Source: Candidatus Methanoplasma termitum
GTDB lineage: Archaea; Thermoplasmatota; Thermoplasmata; Methanomassiliicoccales; Methanomethylophilaceae
DNA length: 64,000 nt
Direction of reading: 5' to 3'
Assembly (NCBI RefSeq): GCF_000800805.1
Contig: NZ_CP010070.1
Span: 930,001-994,000 of the forward strand
Under the pieces are notes generated by a model. The model made no database searches and was not told where the DNA came from. It worked only from the letters and a program-made list of their open reading frames with translations. Below are positions 1 to 8,968 of this stretch, one piece after another (the stretch's first letter is position 1; every line of letters starts with the position of its first letter). The position numbers were made by a program, and so were the translations under genes.

Positions 1-1
1 C

Positions 2-634
2 GCCATGCGCCCGAAGGTGCTCATAATGGACGAGCCGACGGCCGGACTGGACCCGGAGATGGTATACCGTCTTTATGAGATAGCCGACGAAGTGAATATG
101 GATGGGTCCACCGTCATAATATCCACACATGACATAGAGACGGCATATTCATGGGCAAACCTAGTGATCGTTGTTATGGACGGAGAGGTGTTGGCACAAG
201 GGACGCCTTTCGAAGTATTCTCAATGAAAGATGTGCTCGAGAAAGCTTGTCTGTCAGTCCCTATGGTGCATGCGCTTAACGAGTTCATGAGCGTGAACGG
301 AAGGAGCGACATCTATGGAAGAACAATGTCGACTGTGTTGCTGAACATGCGTCGCGGGATCATCCCCGGAACACTTTATATCTTGAGGCCTGGGTATACC
401 GGAGAACTGCACGGACGCGTGGGAGTATATGGGAGTTCGTCACGTTCTTTCGTTGAAAAGAACGGCATAGAGGTACAATTCGGGTTCAATGCCATTGAGA
501 GATGCATGGATGACATCCTCGGAGGGAATGATGCATCGATTTATCTCGATGATCCCTTGGACCATGTCCTTGACCGTAAACTGATGGATGTCGCCGCACA
601 CGGCATAACCATACCGGTAGAAGAGTTACGCTGA
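2..634 (+). CDS. ABC transporter ATP-binding protein, ECF/CbiO-like (5' partial)
   Basis: This is the C-terminal part of an ABC ATPase; the frame is open to the left window edge, so the Walker A half and the signature motif are missing. The Walker B and D-loop region (LIMDEPTAGLDP) and the switch histidine (STHD) are clear. The spacing resembles the energising ATPases of cobalt/nickel or vitamin ECF transporters. After the nucleotide-binding domain there is an extension of about 130 residues that is not part of a standard ABC domain and that I do not recognise. The gene ends 9 bases inside the 3' end of the convergent PAPS-reductase-like gene. ABC ATPase identity is firm; the substrate is inferred only loosely. 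Confidence 0.8.
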   Translation, partial: AMRPKVLIMDEPTAGLDPEMVYRLYEIADEVNMDGSTVIISTHDIETAYSWANLVIVVMDGEVLAQGTPFEVFSMKDVLEKACLSVPMVHALNEFMSVNGRSDIYGRTMSTVLLNMRRGIIPGTLYILRPGYTGELHGRVGVYGSSSRSFVEKNGIEVQFGFNAIERCMDDILGGNDASIYLDDPLDHVLDRKLMDVAAHGITIPVEELR

Positions 635-2512
635 TCGGATCTTGTCGTAATAATGCATTACCATGCAGGATCTCTCGCATTTCCCGCATCTTATGCATTT
701 CTTCTGGTCCACTCTGAAACCGCCGTTTATCGTTATCGCCTTCTTCGGGCATCCTTTTGCGCATATCCCGCATTCTGTGCACATCTCCGCCCTTATAAGC
801 GCCTTTGCTGTACGTTCGAAGAGCCTCTCGGCTTCTTTCATCGTTTCGGCGGTAACTGATATCTGTCCGCCGCCGAATAGCTTCGACCTGCCTCTCTTGA
901 CCTTAAGGAGAGCTATCTCGAATTCGGGAGAATATTTCACTTCCCCGATGACACTCAAAGAATCCTCGACAAAAGAAAAATCTCTCTTTGCTGGCACATC
1001 GATAACAGCCTCCATTGAAAAGCCTCCTGCCGTGCATGGAGAAGCTCCCTTCATCATTTTCACTGCCGGGCCTGTCTCTCTTTTCGGCCTCAGATCGAGG
1101 CTCATCTCATTTGCGATCTGTATCATTTTCGGTGGAAGTACTTTCCATCTCCAGAATCCGATATCTGCATATTCAGAAGGGAGTCCTTTTGAATCCGCAT
1201 GCTTGTGAAGATATTCCTGCCATCCGCCGTACATCTCCGGATGCAGCCGTTCGGTGTTCTTCCACTCGCTTGCCAGACATGATGCGCAAAGGTAACATCC
1301 GATCCTCTCGAAGTCCCTGTCATAAAGAGGATTGTAACGTAGTCCCTTCATCCAAATATAACCCCATATCTCTGCGGCAGACCATGCTCTGACCGGATTG
1401 AGATTTGTCTGGTTAGGAACGAAAGGGTTCTTCGAAACGAAGCCGATGTCCGATCTTGCAAACGATTCCAGCATACGGTTCCCCTCGACTGTTATCGTGC
1501 CTTTCGGGAACTCTTTTGATATCAGATCGGTGATCGGGCCGAGTTTACATACCTTACAACACCACCTGAAATCTTTTGCGGGGGGCCCGAATATATCCAC
1601 ATTTTCCCAAAAAGCATTCCCTGCGGATGCTTTGAGAAGTTTCAGGTTGTTTTCTGAGGCGAATTCTTCTACGTACTCGGATGTTTCCGGGAACTCCAGT
1701 CCTGTATCGATGAATAACAGCGTGATTTCCTTTACCGCTTTTGAAGCCACTCCGTACGCAGCAAGAGAATCTTTTCCGCCTGAGAAGGATACGGTGACGG
1801 GCGCATCCTTCTTAGAAACGAACGACTTTATGTCGCTTACGGCATTCATCTCTAATGATTTTAGATGCTCTTTGTTCGATCTGACGAACTCTTCCCTTCC
1901 GGATGTCGGTGAGATCGGTCTGCATTCCGTCGGATCGAGATCCTTTACTCTAACGGCTCTTTCTGATGACCTTACGTCCCTGCTGTCTGCAAGCGCGGTC
2001 CCGGGGCCGACCTTCTTTCCTTTCCTTACAATGATCGGGTCGCCGGCCGAGAAATCACCTGTGACCTCTAATACCTCTGCGCCGGCGATCACCTTTCCTT
2101 TCAGGTGTCCGGAGCCTTTGATATCCACGATATTTTTTGTTGCTGGCACAGCAAAGATGTCCGCTCCGGCCTGCCTGAGTTCTAAGTGAAGCATACTGTC
2201 TCTGGGGTCGAATCTTACTGCCCCTATGACCTCTCCGTGAGCGATGATCTCATCGGCCCTATCCTCGCCGGGGATCTTGTTGAAGAAGATCATTCTGCCG
2301 GATAATGGTTCATCGGTCCCGAAGGATCTTCTGAAAAGCTCTTTCACCACGCCGATACTATCGCCCATACACGGTCGGATGTCTCCCGGGCTGTTCGTCT
2401 CGAACCCCCTTCCCGCGGAACCGCAGAAAGAGCATTTCTTTCCGAGTATCAGCGTTCCGCATCCATCACACCATCTTCCCTCCACTTTGCCGTGTGCGAT
2501 GTTCCGGGCCAT
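626..2512 (-). CDS. PAPS reductase/PP-loop family protein with PUA and ferredoxin domains
   Basis: A multi-domain protein of about 628 residues. In order: a zinc ribbon (C15, C18, C27, C30), a PUA-like region around 115-190, a PP-loop ATP-pyrophosphatase/PAPS-reductase domain with SGGKDS near 244-249, further cysteine pairs (WCCKVC; GCYLCASC), and a C-terminal 2x[4Fe-4S] ferredoxin (CTECGICAKGCP and CIRCGKCERSC). Related archaeal fusion proteins are annotated as PAPS reductase, but the PUA domain suggests an RNA or thiolation substrate rather than sulfate assimilation. The open frame begins 10 codons earlier, at 2542. I prefer the ATG at 2512 because GGAG sits just upstream and the zinc ribbon follows. 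The exact reaction is unknown. Confidence 0.85.
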   Translation of the reverse strand: MARNIAHGKVEGRWCDGCGTLILGKKCSFCGSAGRGFETNSPGDIRPCMGDSIGVVKELFRRSFGTDEPLSGRMIFFNKIPGEDRADEIIAHGEVIGAVRFDPRDSMLHLELRQAGADIFAVPATKNIVDIKGSGHLKGKVIAGAEVLEVTGDFSAGDPIIVRKGKKVGPGTALADSRDVRSSERAVRVKDLDPTECRPISPTSGREEFVRSNKEHLKSLEMNAVSDIKSFVSKKDAPVTVSFSGGKDSLAAYGVASKAVKEITLLFIDTGLEFPETSEYVEEFASENNLKLLKASAGNAFWENVDIFGPPAKDFRWCCKVCKLGPITDLISKEFPKGTITVEGNRMLESFARSDIGFVSKNPFVPNQTNLNPVRAWSAAEIWGYIWMKGLRYNPLYDRDFERIGCYLCASCLASEWKNTERLHPEMYGGWQEYLHKHADSKGLPSEYADIGFWRWKVLPPKMIQIANEMSLDLRPKRETGPAVKMMKGASPCTAGGFSMEAVIDVPAKRDFSFVEDSLSVIGEVKYSPEFEIALLKVKRGRSKLFGGGQISVTAETMKEAERLFERTAKALIRAEMCTECGICAKGCPKKAITINGGFRVDQKKCIRCGKCERSCMVMHYYDKIRSA

Positions 2513-2572
2513 TTTACTCCGGCTTCTCAATCCTATGCACATTTATAAACAATGACATGAATCACGATTTCT

Positions 2573-3259
2573 ATGCAGATGCCCGGCGACAGTCTGAGAC
2601 AGGTCAATCCGACATATGGATCCACAAAAGGAAAGATCAGATTCAGCAAAACGGAGGTCCTGCATATTATCGCCGCCATAGCGGTGCTCGGAATAGCGTT
2701 CTCTTTCATCATGAGAGGGAATAAATTTGACTACGACACGACGAAGAACATCATCCTGATCGTGATAATGTCCTTCATTCTTGTGATCTTCAGTTTTCTT
2801 CTTCACGAGTTCGGGCACAAATTCGTCGCCCAAAGATATAACGCATGGTCGGAATTCAGAGCATTCCCATACGGTTTGGTAATGGCACTGATCTTTGCGG
2901 TATTGATCGGTTTCTTGTTCGCAGCCCCGGGTGCGGTTTACATAAAGGGGAACATTGACAAGAACACACACGGAAAGATCAGCCTTGCGGGGCCGGCGGT
3001 GAACTTCACCATCTCTGCAATCGCGATCGTCGTCCTTATTTTCATCGTACCAGGCTATATCGGCACATTGAACTTGCTAATCTATCGCTTGTTCCAAATG
3101 CTCGCCTGGCTGAATGCATTCTTGGGATTGTTCAACATGATCCCGGTTCTTCCGTTTGACGGGTCAAAGATACTCGCATGGAACAAACCCATATACGCCG
3201 CCGCCCTGTTGATTGGCATTGCGGAAGTTGCGTACGTTTGGATCTACATCATGAGTTGA
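2573..3259 (+). CDS. Site-2 protease family (M50) membrane metalloprotease
   Basis: A 228-residue polytopic protein with the zinc-binding HEFGH at residues 78-82 inside a transmembrane segment, and a second active-site segment near the C-terminus (NMIPVLPFDGSK) supplying the aspartate ligand of M50 proteases. About five to six hydrophobic segments are visible. Family members cut substrates within the membrane, for example regulatory or signal-peptide remnants. The gene stands alone and diverges from the PAPS-reductase-like gene across a short gap of about 60 bases. The target is not predictable here. Confidence 0.88.
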   Translation: MQMPGDSLRQVNPTYGSTKGKIRFSKTEVLHIIAAIAVLGIAFSFIMRGNKFDYDTTKNIILIVIMSFILVIFSFLLHEFGHKFVAQRYNAWSEFRAFPYGLVMALIFAVLIGFLFAAPGAVYIKGNIDKNTHGKISLAGPAVNFTISAIAIVVLIFIVPGYIGTLNLLIYRLFQMLAWLNAFLGLFNMIPVLPFDGSKILAWNKPIYAAALLIGIAEVAYVWIYIMS

Positions 3260-3540
3260 CACCCGAACGAAGCAAATAAGTTCACATCCCGACAAGATAA
3301 GAACTTGCAGAGCCCTGGGCTACATACCGTACGGGTTCGTGATGTTCGATACTTAGAATATCTGGGCCGAAACACCTTTGGCGGATGTTCATTAATAGCT
3401 GTTTGACCTTTTTTGTGCCTGCATCGGAACTCTTTTTTTGCGGTCTTGATCACCGCAGACTATCGGCAGAATGCACTTGCTTATAGCAAAAAGAGATGAC
3501 CGATGCGAAACAATAAAAGAGAAATGGGTTGTAAAAAGGT
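3260..3540. other. Intergenic region, no gene recognised
   Basis: This 281-base gap lies between the protease and the convergent GlcD-type gene. It contains several T-runs (around 3408-3417 and 3431-3437) that could end transcription in the + direction. A short open stretch on the + strand ends near 3404, but it has no convincing start and no family likeness. I see no tRNA or known RNA motif. Confidence 0.4.
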
Positions 3541-4974
3541 TTACATATACTCTTTAACAGGGTACCTGAGGTTGGTGAGGATCGAACCTTCCCACTGTTC
3601 CAGCTTCCCGGGGTTGAGGATATTGTTGGGATCCATCGCCTTCTTTATTGCGATTATCGACGAAAGCTCGGATGCCCTTTCCCTTACGAACTTTGGCGCT
3701 TTTGCTATCCCCACGCCGTGCTCTCCCGTGACAGTTCCGCCAAGGTCGATACAGACGTCAAATATCTCGTCTGTTGCCTTCACGGCTCTCTCCCACTCGT
3801 CTGCGTTCGACGGCTCGACAAGCATCTTCGTGTGCAGGTTCCCATCACCGGCATGTCCGTAGGTGGCAATGGTTATCTGATATTTGTCGGCGATCTCTTG
3901 GAACGCTTTTACTGCATCCGGTACCTTCGATATTGGTACACCCATGTCATCTGCAAGCGAAACGGATGAGTAACCGGGCTTCAAAGCGGCAAGGGAGGTC
4001 ATTATCGATTTCCTTGCGTCGGTCCATGCGTCTATCTGTTTCTTGTCCTTGGAAACGGCAACCGATGTGGCACCGTTCTCTCTGGCGATCTCGCCCAGGA
4101 GTTTGATATCCCTGTCGACGATGTCGTCGTTCTCTCCGTCGGCCTCGAATATGCACAGCGCTTCGCAGTCCGGTACGGGGTTGCCCCTTGCTTTGTTGAC
4201 CGCTCTTATACTTACGCTGTCCATAAGCTCGCATGAAGCAGGTATGAGGGGTTTTGCGATTATCGCCGCGATGCACCTTCCTGCATCGTGGATACTGTTG
4301 AATGTACAGAGGCAATATGCCGACTTCTTCGGCTTGGTGGTCAGTTTGAGCGTTATCTCCGTTATTACACCCAGTGTTCCTTCCGAACCGCACATTAGGC
4401 GTGCCAGCTGATATCCTGATGAGTCTTTCACGGTCCTTGTTCCGGCGCGTACGATCTCTCCGTCCGCTTTTACAAAAGTAAGGCCGAGGACGTAATCCCT
4501 TGTTGCACCGTACTTCACGGCTTTCATTCCGGAAGCGTTGTTGGCGACCATTCCTCCGATGAGACATGCCTCGGCTGATCCCGGCGAGCACGGGAATACG
4601 AACCCGTACTTATCCAGCTCGTCGTTGAGGTCATTGTAGTTCATTCCGCACTCAACATCCACCCACAGATCGGCCACACTGATGTTTACTATCTTGTTCA
4701 TCCTCTGCATGGCAAGCACTATACCGCCCTTGATCGGCACCGCCGATCCGCAGAGCCCTGTTCCGGCCCCTCTGGGGACAACAGGTATTTTCTCGCGGTT
4801 CGCGATCTTCATTATCTCCGATACCTGCTCAGTGGTCCTCGGCTGAATCACGATATCGGGATTGTTGTGGAAAATCGACGCATCGAAGCCGTAGGTGTAT
4901 AATACAGCCGGACTTACGGAATATCCGTCCTTGCCTACTACCTTCTCAATTTCGTCTATAATTCTCTGCTCCAT
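3541..4974 (-). CDS. FAD-binding oxidoreductase, GlcD / D-lactate dehydrogenase type
   Basis: A 477-residue flavoprotein of the VAO/PCMH family. The N-terminal FAD_binding_4 domain includes PRGAGTGLCGSAVP and a second FAD-contact region, GMVANNASGMKAVKYG. The C-terminal FAD-oxidase_C domain includes YGHAGDGNLH and GTVTGEHGVGIAK. This is the size and layout of GlcD subunits and of archaeal D-lactate dehydrogenases, which oxidise 2-hydroxy acids. No GlcE/GlcF partner is adjacent, so a stand-alone role or a remote electron partner must be assumed. The ATG start fits the family N-terminus. Substrate specificity is undetermined. Confidence 0.9.
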   Translation of the reverse strand: MEQRIIDEIEKVVGKDGYSVSPAVLYTYGFDASIFHNNPDIVIQPRTTEQVSEIMKIANREKIPVVPRGAGTGLCGSAVPIKGGIVLAMQRMNKIVNISVADLWVDVECGMNYNDLNDELDKYGFVFPCSPGSAEACLIGGMVANNASGMKAVKYGATRDYVLGLTFVKADGEIVRAGTRTVKDSSGYQLARLMCGSEGTLGVITEITLKLTTKPKKSAYCLCTFNSIHDAGRCIAAIIAKPLIPASCELMDSVSIRAVNKARGNPVPDCEALCIFEADGENDDIVDRDIKLLGEIARENGATSVAVSKDKKQIDAWTDARKSIMTSLAALKPGYSSVSLADDMGVPISKVPDAVKAFQEIADKYQITIATYGHAGDGNLHTKMLVEPSNADEWERAVKATDEIFDVCIDLGGTVTGEHGVGIAKAPKFVRERASELSSIIAIKKAMDPNNILNPGKLEQWEGSILTNLRYPVKEYM

Positions 4975-5052
4975 TTGAACACCAGCCCACCCTATCTATT
5001 CTATTGATTATAAAGTATTCACCTCAACAACGATAATTAAAATTAAAAACAG

Positions 5053-5064
5053 TCTTTATAAATA
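5053..5064 (+). promoter_or_regulatory. TATA box upstream of adk
   Basis: CTTTATAAATA lies about 25-30 bases before the adk ATG at 5086. That is the spacing expected for an archaeal TATA element driving a leaderless or very short-leader transcript. Confidence 0.6.
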
Positions 5065-5085
5065 TGAAAGGGATAGGTCGGATAC

Positions 5086-5718
5086 ATGAAGACAAAGATC
5101 GTTCTCCTCGGTCCGCCGGGATCGGGGAAAGGAACTCAGGGGGAGAAACTCTGCGAGCAATACGGATTCGTCAAGTTGTCCACGGGGGACATGCTCAGGG
5201 AAGCTGTCAGAAAGGGTACGGCGCTCGGGGTAAAAGCGGACGGATACATGAAGAGCGGAGCACTCGTGCCGAACGACCTTATTATTGCTCTGATGAAAGA
5301 GAAGATCACTTCTCTTGATGAGGGTACAGGGATCATCTTCGACGGATTCCCGAGGACGGTCGAGCAGGCGAACGCGTTGGGGGAACAGGTGCATATCGAC
5401 CTTGCGCTGAACCTTGATGTCAACGATCAGGAGCTTATCGACAGGCTCACAAAGAGGCGCACATGCCCGAAGTGCAATGCTGTCTACCACCTGGAATACA
5501 ACCCTCCAAAGAGGGCCGGATTCTGCGACAAATGCCGCTCCGTCCTCGAATTAAGGAGCGATGACAGGGAAGAGACCGTGAGGAACAGGCTTAAAGTGTA
5601 CCGCGAGAGTACCCTGCCCCTTATCAAATATTACGAGAAAAAAGGAAATCTTGTAACGATCGAGGGTGTCGGCAGCATTGACGAGATCTTTGCAAAGGTG
5701 AAGAAGGCCGTCCTCTGA
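5086..5718 (+). CDS. adk: Adenylate kinase
   Basis: A 210-residue adenylate kinase that interconverts AMP plus ATP with two ADP. The P-loop GPPGSGKGT is at 9-17, the AMP-binding DGFPR near 86-90, and the LID carries a zinc site (C127, C130, C147, C150). This is the long-LID, bacterial-like form rather than the short archaeal AdkA. In many Euryarchaeota adk sits inside the ribosomal operon after secY. Here that position is empty and adk is a separate unit with its own TATA box. tRNA-Gln follows closely. Confidence 0.96.
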   Translation: MKTKIVLLGPPGSGKGTQGEKLCEQYGFVKLSTGDMLREAVRKGTALGVKADGYMKSGALVPNDLIIALMKEKITSLDEGTGIIFDGFPRTVEQANALGEQVHIDLALNLDVNDQELIDRLTKRRTCPKCNAVYHLEYNPPKRAGFCDKCRSVLELRSDDREETVRNRLKVYRESTLPLIKYYEKKGNLVTIEGVGSIDEIFAKVKKAVL

Positions 5719-5766
5719 TACAGAAAATTATTAAAAGTAATCTGTATTGAGGAAGGTTACTACAAC

Positions 5767-5842
5767 AGCCTCGTAGTGTAGTGGTCAATCATGCGGGACT
5801 CTGGATCCTGCGACCGCAGTTCGAATCTGCGCGAGGCTACCA
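5767..5842 (+). tRNA. tRNA-Gln (anticodon CTG)
   Basis: A cloverleaf can be drawn by hand. The 7-bp acceptor is AGCCTCG/CGAGGCT (5767-5773 with 5832-5838). The anticodon loop CTCTGGA contains CTG on a 5-bp stem with one G-U pair. The T arm is CGCAG-TTCGAAT-CTGCG. Discriminator A at 5839 is followed by an encoded CCA and then a T-run (5844-5849) that can serve as terminator. No intron is seen. The CTG anticodon reads CAG. Confidence 0.95.
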
Positions 5843-5899
5843 CTTTTTTCTGGCTTAGCCGTTCCTGAACCTCTTGGGGGTCTTGTTAAAAAAAGATTG

Positions 5900-5923
5900 A
5901 AGGGGGGAGACCGGCTCCCTTTA
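5900..5923 (-). terminator. Hairpin terminator of ALP1
   Basis: Read on the minus strand, an AAGGGAG/CTCCC stem is followed by a run of seven T (complement of 5888-5894). It lies about 45 bases after the ALP1 stop codon and between ALP1 and the convergent tRNA. Confidence 0.6.
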
Positions 5924-5967
5924 ATTTGGAAGAAGTGGTTTTTTTCCGTCTCCGGAACTGTCTGTGT

Positions 5968-8697
5968 TCATCGGGAACGGAACTCTATGAACACCTTGTC
6001 GACGATCTTTCCCCGAGGTATGATGTACTCCCCTTCCTCGTTTGGAGATATTGTCGTCCACTCTGCATCCTTATCCTCTCCGATGCGGTATTCCATGTCG
6101 CCGGTGTGTCCTTCGACCATGAAGCGGTACTCGCTCTTCCTATGCGCCCTCTCCGCTCCGATGGCTGCCTCTGGCTTGATCACCTCATAGTATCTTCTCC
6201 AGAAGATGAAGAACAGTATCAGGAGCCCCGCGGCGAACGCGAGGATTAACGTTCCTATGTAGGCCGACGAAGTGCCTTCCGGCTGGGTGCTGTCGATACC
6301 TGCCGCGACCGATTCTTTCTCATCGAAGTACACCTCCGAGTATATGGATACGGTCACGTTTTCAAAGGTCATTGCGGCCTCTTTGTATTTCATGCCGTTG
6401 AACACCCATTCAATGAACTGGTATCCATCGGCCGCATACGCTCTGACAGCCACGTTATCATACTTTTGCAGTGTGACAACGGAGTCATACTTAACGAACT
6501 GCGAACCGTTCACGCTGTATTCCGTGTGTCCTTTGCCTTTCATGATGTCAACGATGAGGGTTATTTTCACATCAACAGGCGTATCGGTCACATTATTAGA
6601 AGTCGGAGCGGTCTTGGCACTTACTATCTCGATCGTGTGGTTCTCCGCCACATTCTCGAAGGTGTAGCTGCCAGTACCGATCATGCTCTTCGAAATTGAT
6701 CTACCATCCACTATGACAGCCTTTATCTCATATCCTTTCAAGGCGCGGAATTTGAATGTTCCATCACTTCCTTCAAGGATAGACACTTCTCCGGACGGGT
6801 TTATGACAGACCCGGTGTCCGAGGTGGCAGTGATACAATAGCTTATCGGGCCCGGGACGGCATCCACCGTGAACCTGACCTCCACGGTCTCGGTGTTCAC
6901 CGGGTTGGAGTTATCGGATGACGGAGCGACCGTTACCGTTGCCGCATATGACCCGGGATCGAGACCGGTGTTCGGTACGATTGTGAATATCGCATTCCCT
7001 CCGGCAGCAATATCGCTTATTGCACCTGGGGAGACAGTGAAGGAAGAAGCATCCGCACCTGAAATAGTGACCGTCAGCTCACCTGTTGCACCTGTACCGA
7101 TGTTCGTCACTGTGACAGAGAACGGAGTCTGCGCAGAGTAACCCTGCGTTGCATCCTCGAATGTGTGATCGTTCTCACTCAGCACTATCCCGTACGTATA
7201 TGGGGTGGGGCCCTGGAAGTCAGCGATCAGTCTATTATTCTCAACTCTGACCGAAAAATCATGCCCCGCTCCGCTGAATATGGGGTTCTTCGGACTGCCT
7301 GTCGCTGTACCGCCGCTTATCAGCAAGAGCTTGTCGCCGACCTGCAGTGTCGACGGTATCCCGCTGACCTCAATGTCAACGGTTGCGGTGGCGGACCCTA
7401 TATCCGCCTTACCCTGTATCTTCACATACAGCAAAGCGTTCGGACTCCCCGTGAAGTTCAACTTTGACGTCGGGTCCGAGCCAATGGTGAAGTTGCCTGT
7501 GTTGCCGGTCCCGGTGTAATGGTATATACCGCTGCCGGCAGCAAAGGTGACATCGTTTGCAACATCGGCGAGGGTGACCGCACCGAAGAGATATTTTGTG
7601 TTTGTAAGTTTTATTGACGCCGCGTTGATCGCTTCGACAGCAACGGTGCCGCCGACATGACCTGCGTTGTAAAGTTCGCCGTCTGCGGCAAAGGTCACGC
7701 CGTTGCTTCCGCCCAGGATAATGCTGTCGGAGTTGTTGGTGATCTTCCCGCCGTTGAGATATATCCCATATCCGCAGCCTGCCGCTCCGATCGTACCGCT
7801 GTTGACAACCTGTCCGCCTCCTTTCATAAGGATAGTATTACCTGAGCCGATGATCGTACCGTCGGAGTTGTTGGTGACGGTAGAAGGGGCTTTGACATCG
7901 ATGGCATCGGTAAGATTGCCGACGCCGCGGATCGTGCCGCTGTTGGTCAGCGTGATACCGTTTGCAAAGATGACCGATGTTTCAGCACCCGAGCTTTCGA
8001 TGGAACTGTTAGGTTCATTGACTATTATGACGTCTGCGGTGGAATATATGGCATAACTTGTGCCACCGGAAGACATTATTTTGCCGCTGAGTTTGTCGTT
8101 GACGTAGTTGTTGATGATTGTCAGGTCCACCGCAGATGCGATGGCCTTGCTGTTCGATCCGGCGGGACTGATCGTGCCGTAGTTGGTGATGGAATTATTA
8201 TCTCCTTCCTTGACGTCTATGATCGTCTTGTTGCTGCTGTTGCATGAAATGCTTGCAGCGTTCACCAGACTGCCGCCTTTAAGCTGGACAGCCGTTCCTG
8301 AGGAACTCAGCCTGTCCCCCGTTTTCCCTTGACCATATAATGTCAGTCTTGCTCCGGATTGGATGCTGAATCCGTTATTTACCACATTCACAGATCCATC
8401 CAGGATCAGGTGGACGTCGCCGGTGATCTTTATGGTCTGAAAAACAGATTGGCCAGCGGCGATATACCAACCGGCGTCCAATTCATAAGATACGCCGGTC
8501 AGATATTCCGAAGTCACTTCGGTCACATCATTTTTGTACCCTGAAGTTCCGTCTGTGTCAATGTACATTATGCTATCTACTGTAGCTCCGTTCGCTTCAT
8601 TTTCTTGTTGCAGTAATAACACTGCAGCGGCAGAGATCACCAATACCGATACCAGTATCGCCATCACTGACAGATTGCAATGTTTTATCTTTTTCAT
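5968..8697 (-). CDS. Adhesin-like surface protein (ALP1)
   Basis: A surface protein of about 909 residues. It has an N-terminal hydrophobic export segment, then an N/G/T/S-rich region with repeats of the type found in right-handed beta-helix proteins, then a beta-sandwich segment (about 510-600), then two beta-rich modules. A strong transmembrane helix (GTLILAFAAGLLILFFIFW) follows, with a cytoplasmic tail of about 75 residues. The last modules and the tail layout match ALP3 at the right end of the window. Two starts are possible: ATG at 8697, used here, or TTG at 8712, which has a GGGGGG run 7 bases upstream. Expected to sit in the cell envelope; the ligand is unknown. Confidence 0.8.
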   Translation of the reverse strand: MKKIKHCNLSVMAILVSVLVISAAAVLLLQQENEANGATVDSIMYIDTDGTSGYKNDVTEVTSEYLTGVSYELDAGWYIAAGQSVFQTIKITGDVHLILDGSVNVVNNGFSIQSGARLTLYGQGKTGDRLSSSGTAVQLKGGSLVNAASISCNSSNKTIIDVKEGDNNSITNYGTISPAGSNSKAIASAVDLTIINNYVNDKLSGKIMSSGGTSYAIYSTADVIIVNEPNSSIESSGAETSVIFANGITLTNSGTIRGVGNLTDAIDVKAPSTVTNNSDGTIIGSGNTILMKGGGQVVNSGTIGAAGCGYGIYLNGGKITNNSDSIILGGSNGVTFAADGELYNAGHVGGTVAVEAINAASIKLTNTKYLFGAVTLADVANDVTFAAGSGIYHYTGTGNTGNFTIGSDPTSKLNFTGSPNALLYVKIQGKADIGSATATVDIEVSGIPSTLQVGDKLLLISGGTATGSPKNPIFSGAGHDFSVRVENNRLIADFQGPTPYTYGIVLSENDHTFEDATQGYSAQTPFSVTVTNIGTGATGELTVTISGADASSFTVSPGAISDIAAGGNAIFTIVPNTGLDPGSYAATVTVAPSSDNSNPVNTETVEVRFTVDAVPGPISYCITATSDTGSVINPSGEVSILEGSDGTFKFRALKGYEIKAVIVDGRSISKSMIGTGSYTFENVAENHTIEIVSAKTAPTSNNVTDTPVDVKITLIVDIMKGKGHTEYSVNGSQFVKYDSVVTLQKYDNVAVRAYAADGYQFIEWVFNGMKYKEAAMTFENVTVSIYSEVYFDEKESVAAGIDSTQPEGTSSAYIGTLILAFAAGLLILFFIFWRRYYEVIKPEAAIGAERAHRKSEYRFMVEGHTGDMEYRIGEDKDAEWTTISPNEEGEYIIPRGKIVDKVFIEFRSR

Positions 8698-8712
8698 GTT
8701 TTTATTAGACAA

Positions 8713-8968
8713 ATAATTGCCCCCCTGTTTTTATTCAGGATTCATAGATATAATCATTTCTATTAGATTGCTTAAAGTATCATTTATAATATTTATAAAT
8801 AACTATAATACTCTAATTTTTGTCAATTTACATTCATAGCATCCTCGCAGCACAAATAATTCATGTCTCTGTTGTAGACCTCGGGCCGAATAGCCACACA
8901 AGCCTATTTCCATAAATACCGCCTTGACGTTCCCTGATAAGATACACATGAATTGAGGTGATGGATAT
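8713..8968. promoter_or_regulatory. Divergent AT-rich promoter region, ALP1 / cation transporter
   Basis: A strongly AT-rich intergenic stretch. Around 8785-8812 it holds overlapping TATA-like sequences (ATTTATAAATA read on the minus strand) that would start ALP1 transcripts with a leader of about 60-75 bases. Just before the ALP1 start is AGGGGGGC (minus strand). On the + strand a clear Shine-Dalgarno GAGGTGATGG (8955-8964) serves the transporter. Confidence 0.5.

Noticed and set aside
3260-3540. Structured RNA gene (SRP, RNase P or similar)
   Set aside because: No characteristic motif or long stem was found; only T-runs suited to termination.
5767-8712. Integration of a mobile element at tRNA-Gln
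   Set aside because: No repeat of the tRNA 3' end was found downstream and no integrase is present; ALP1 next to it is a normal single gene.
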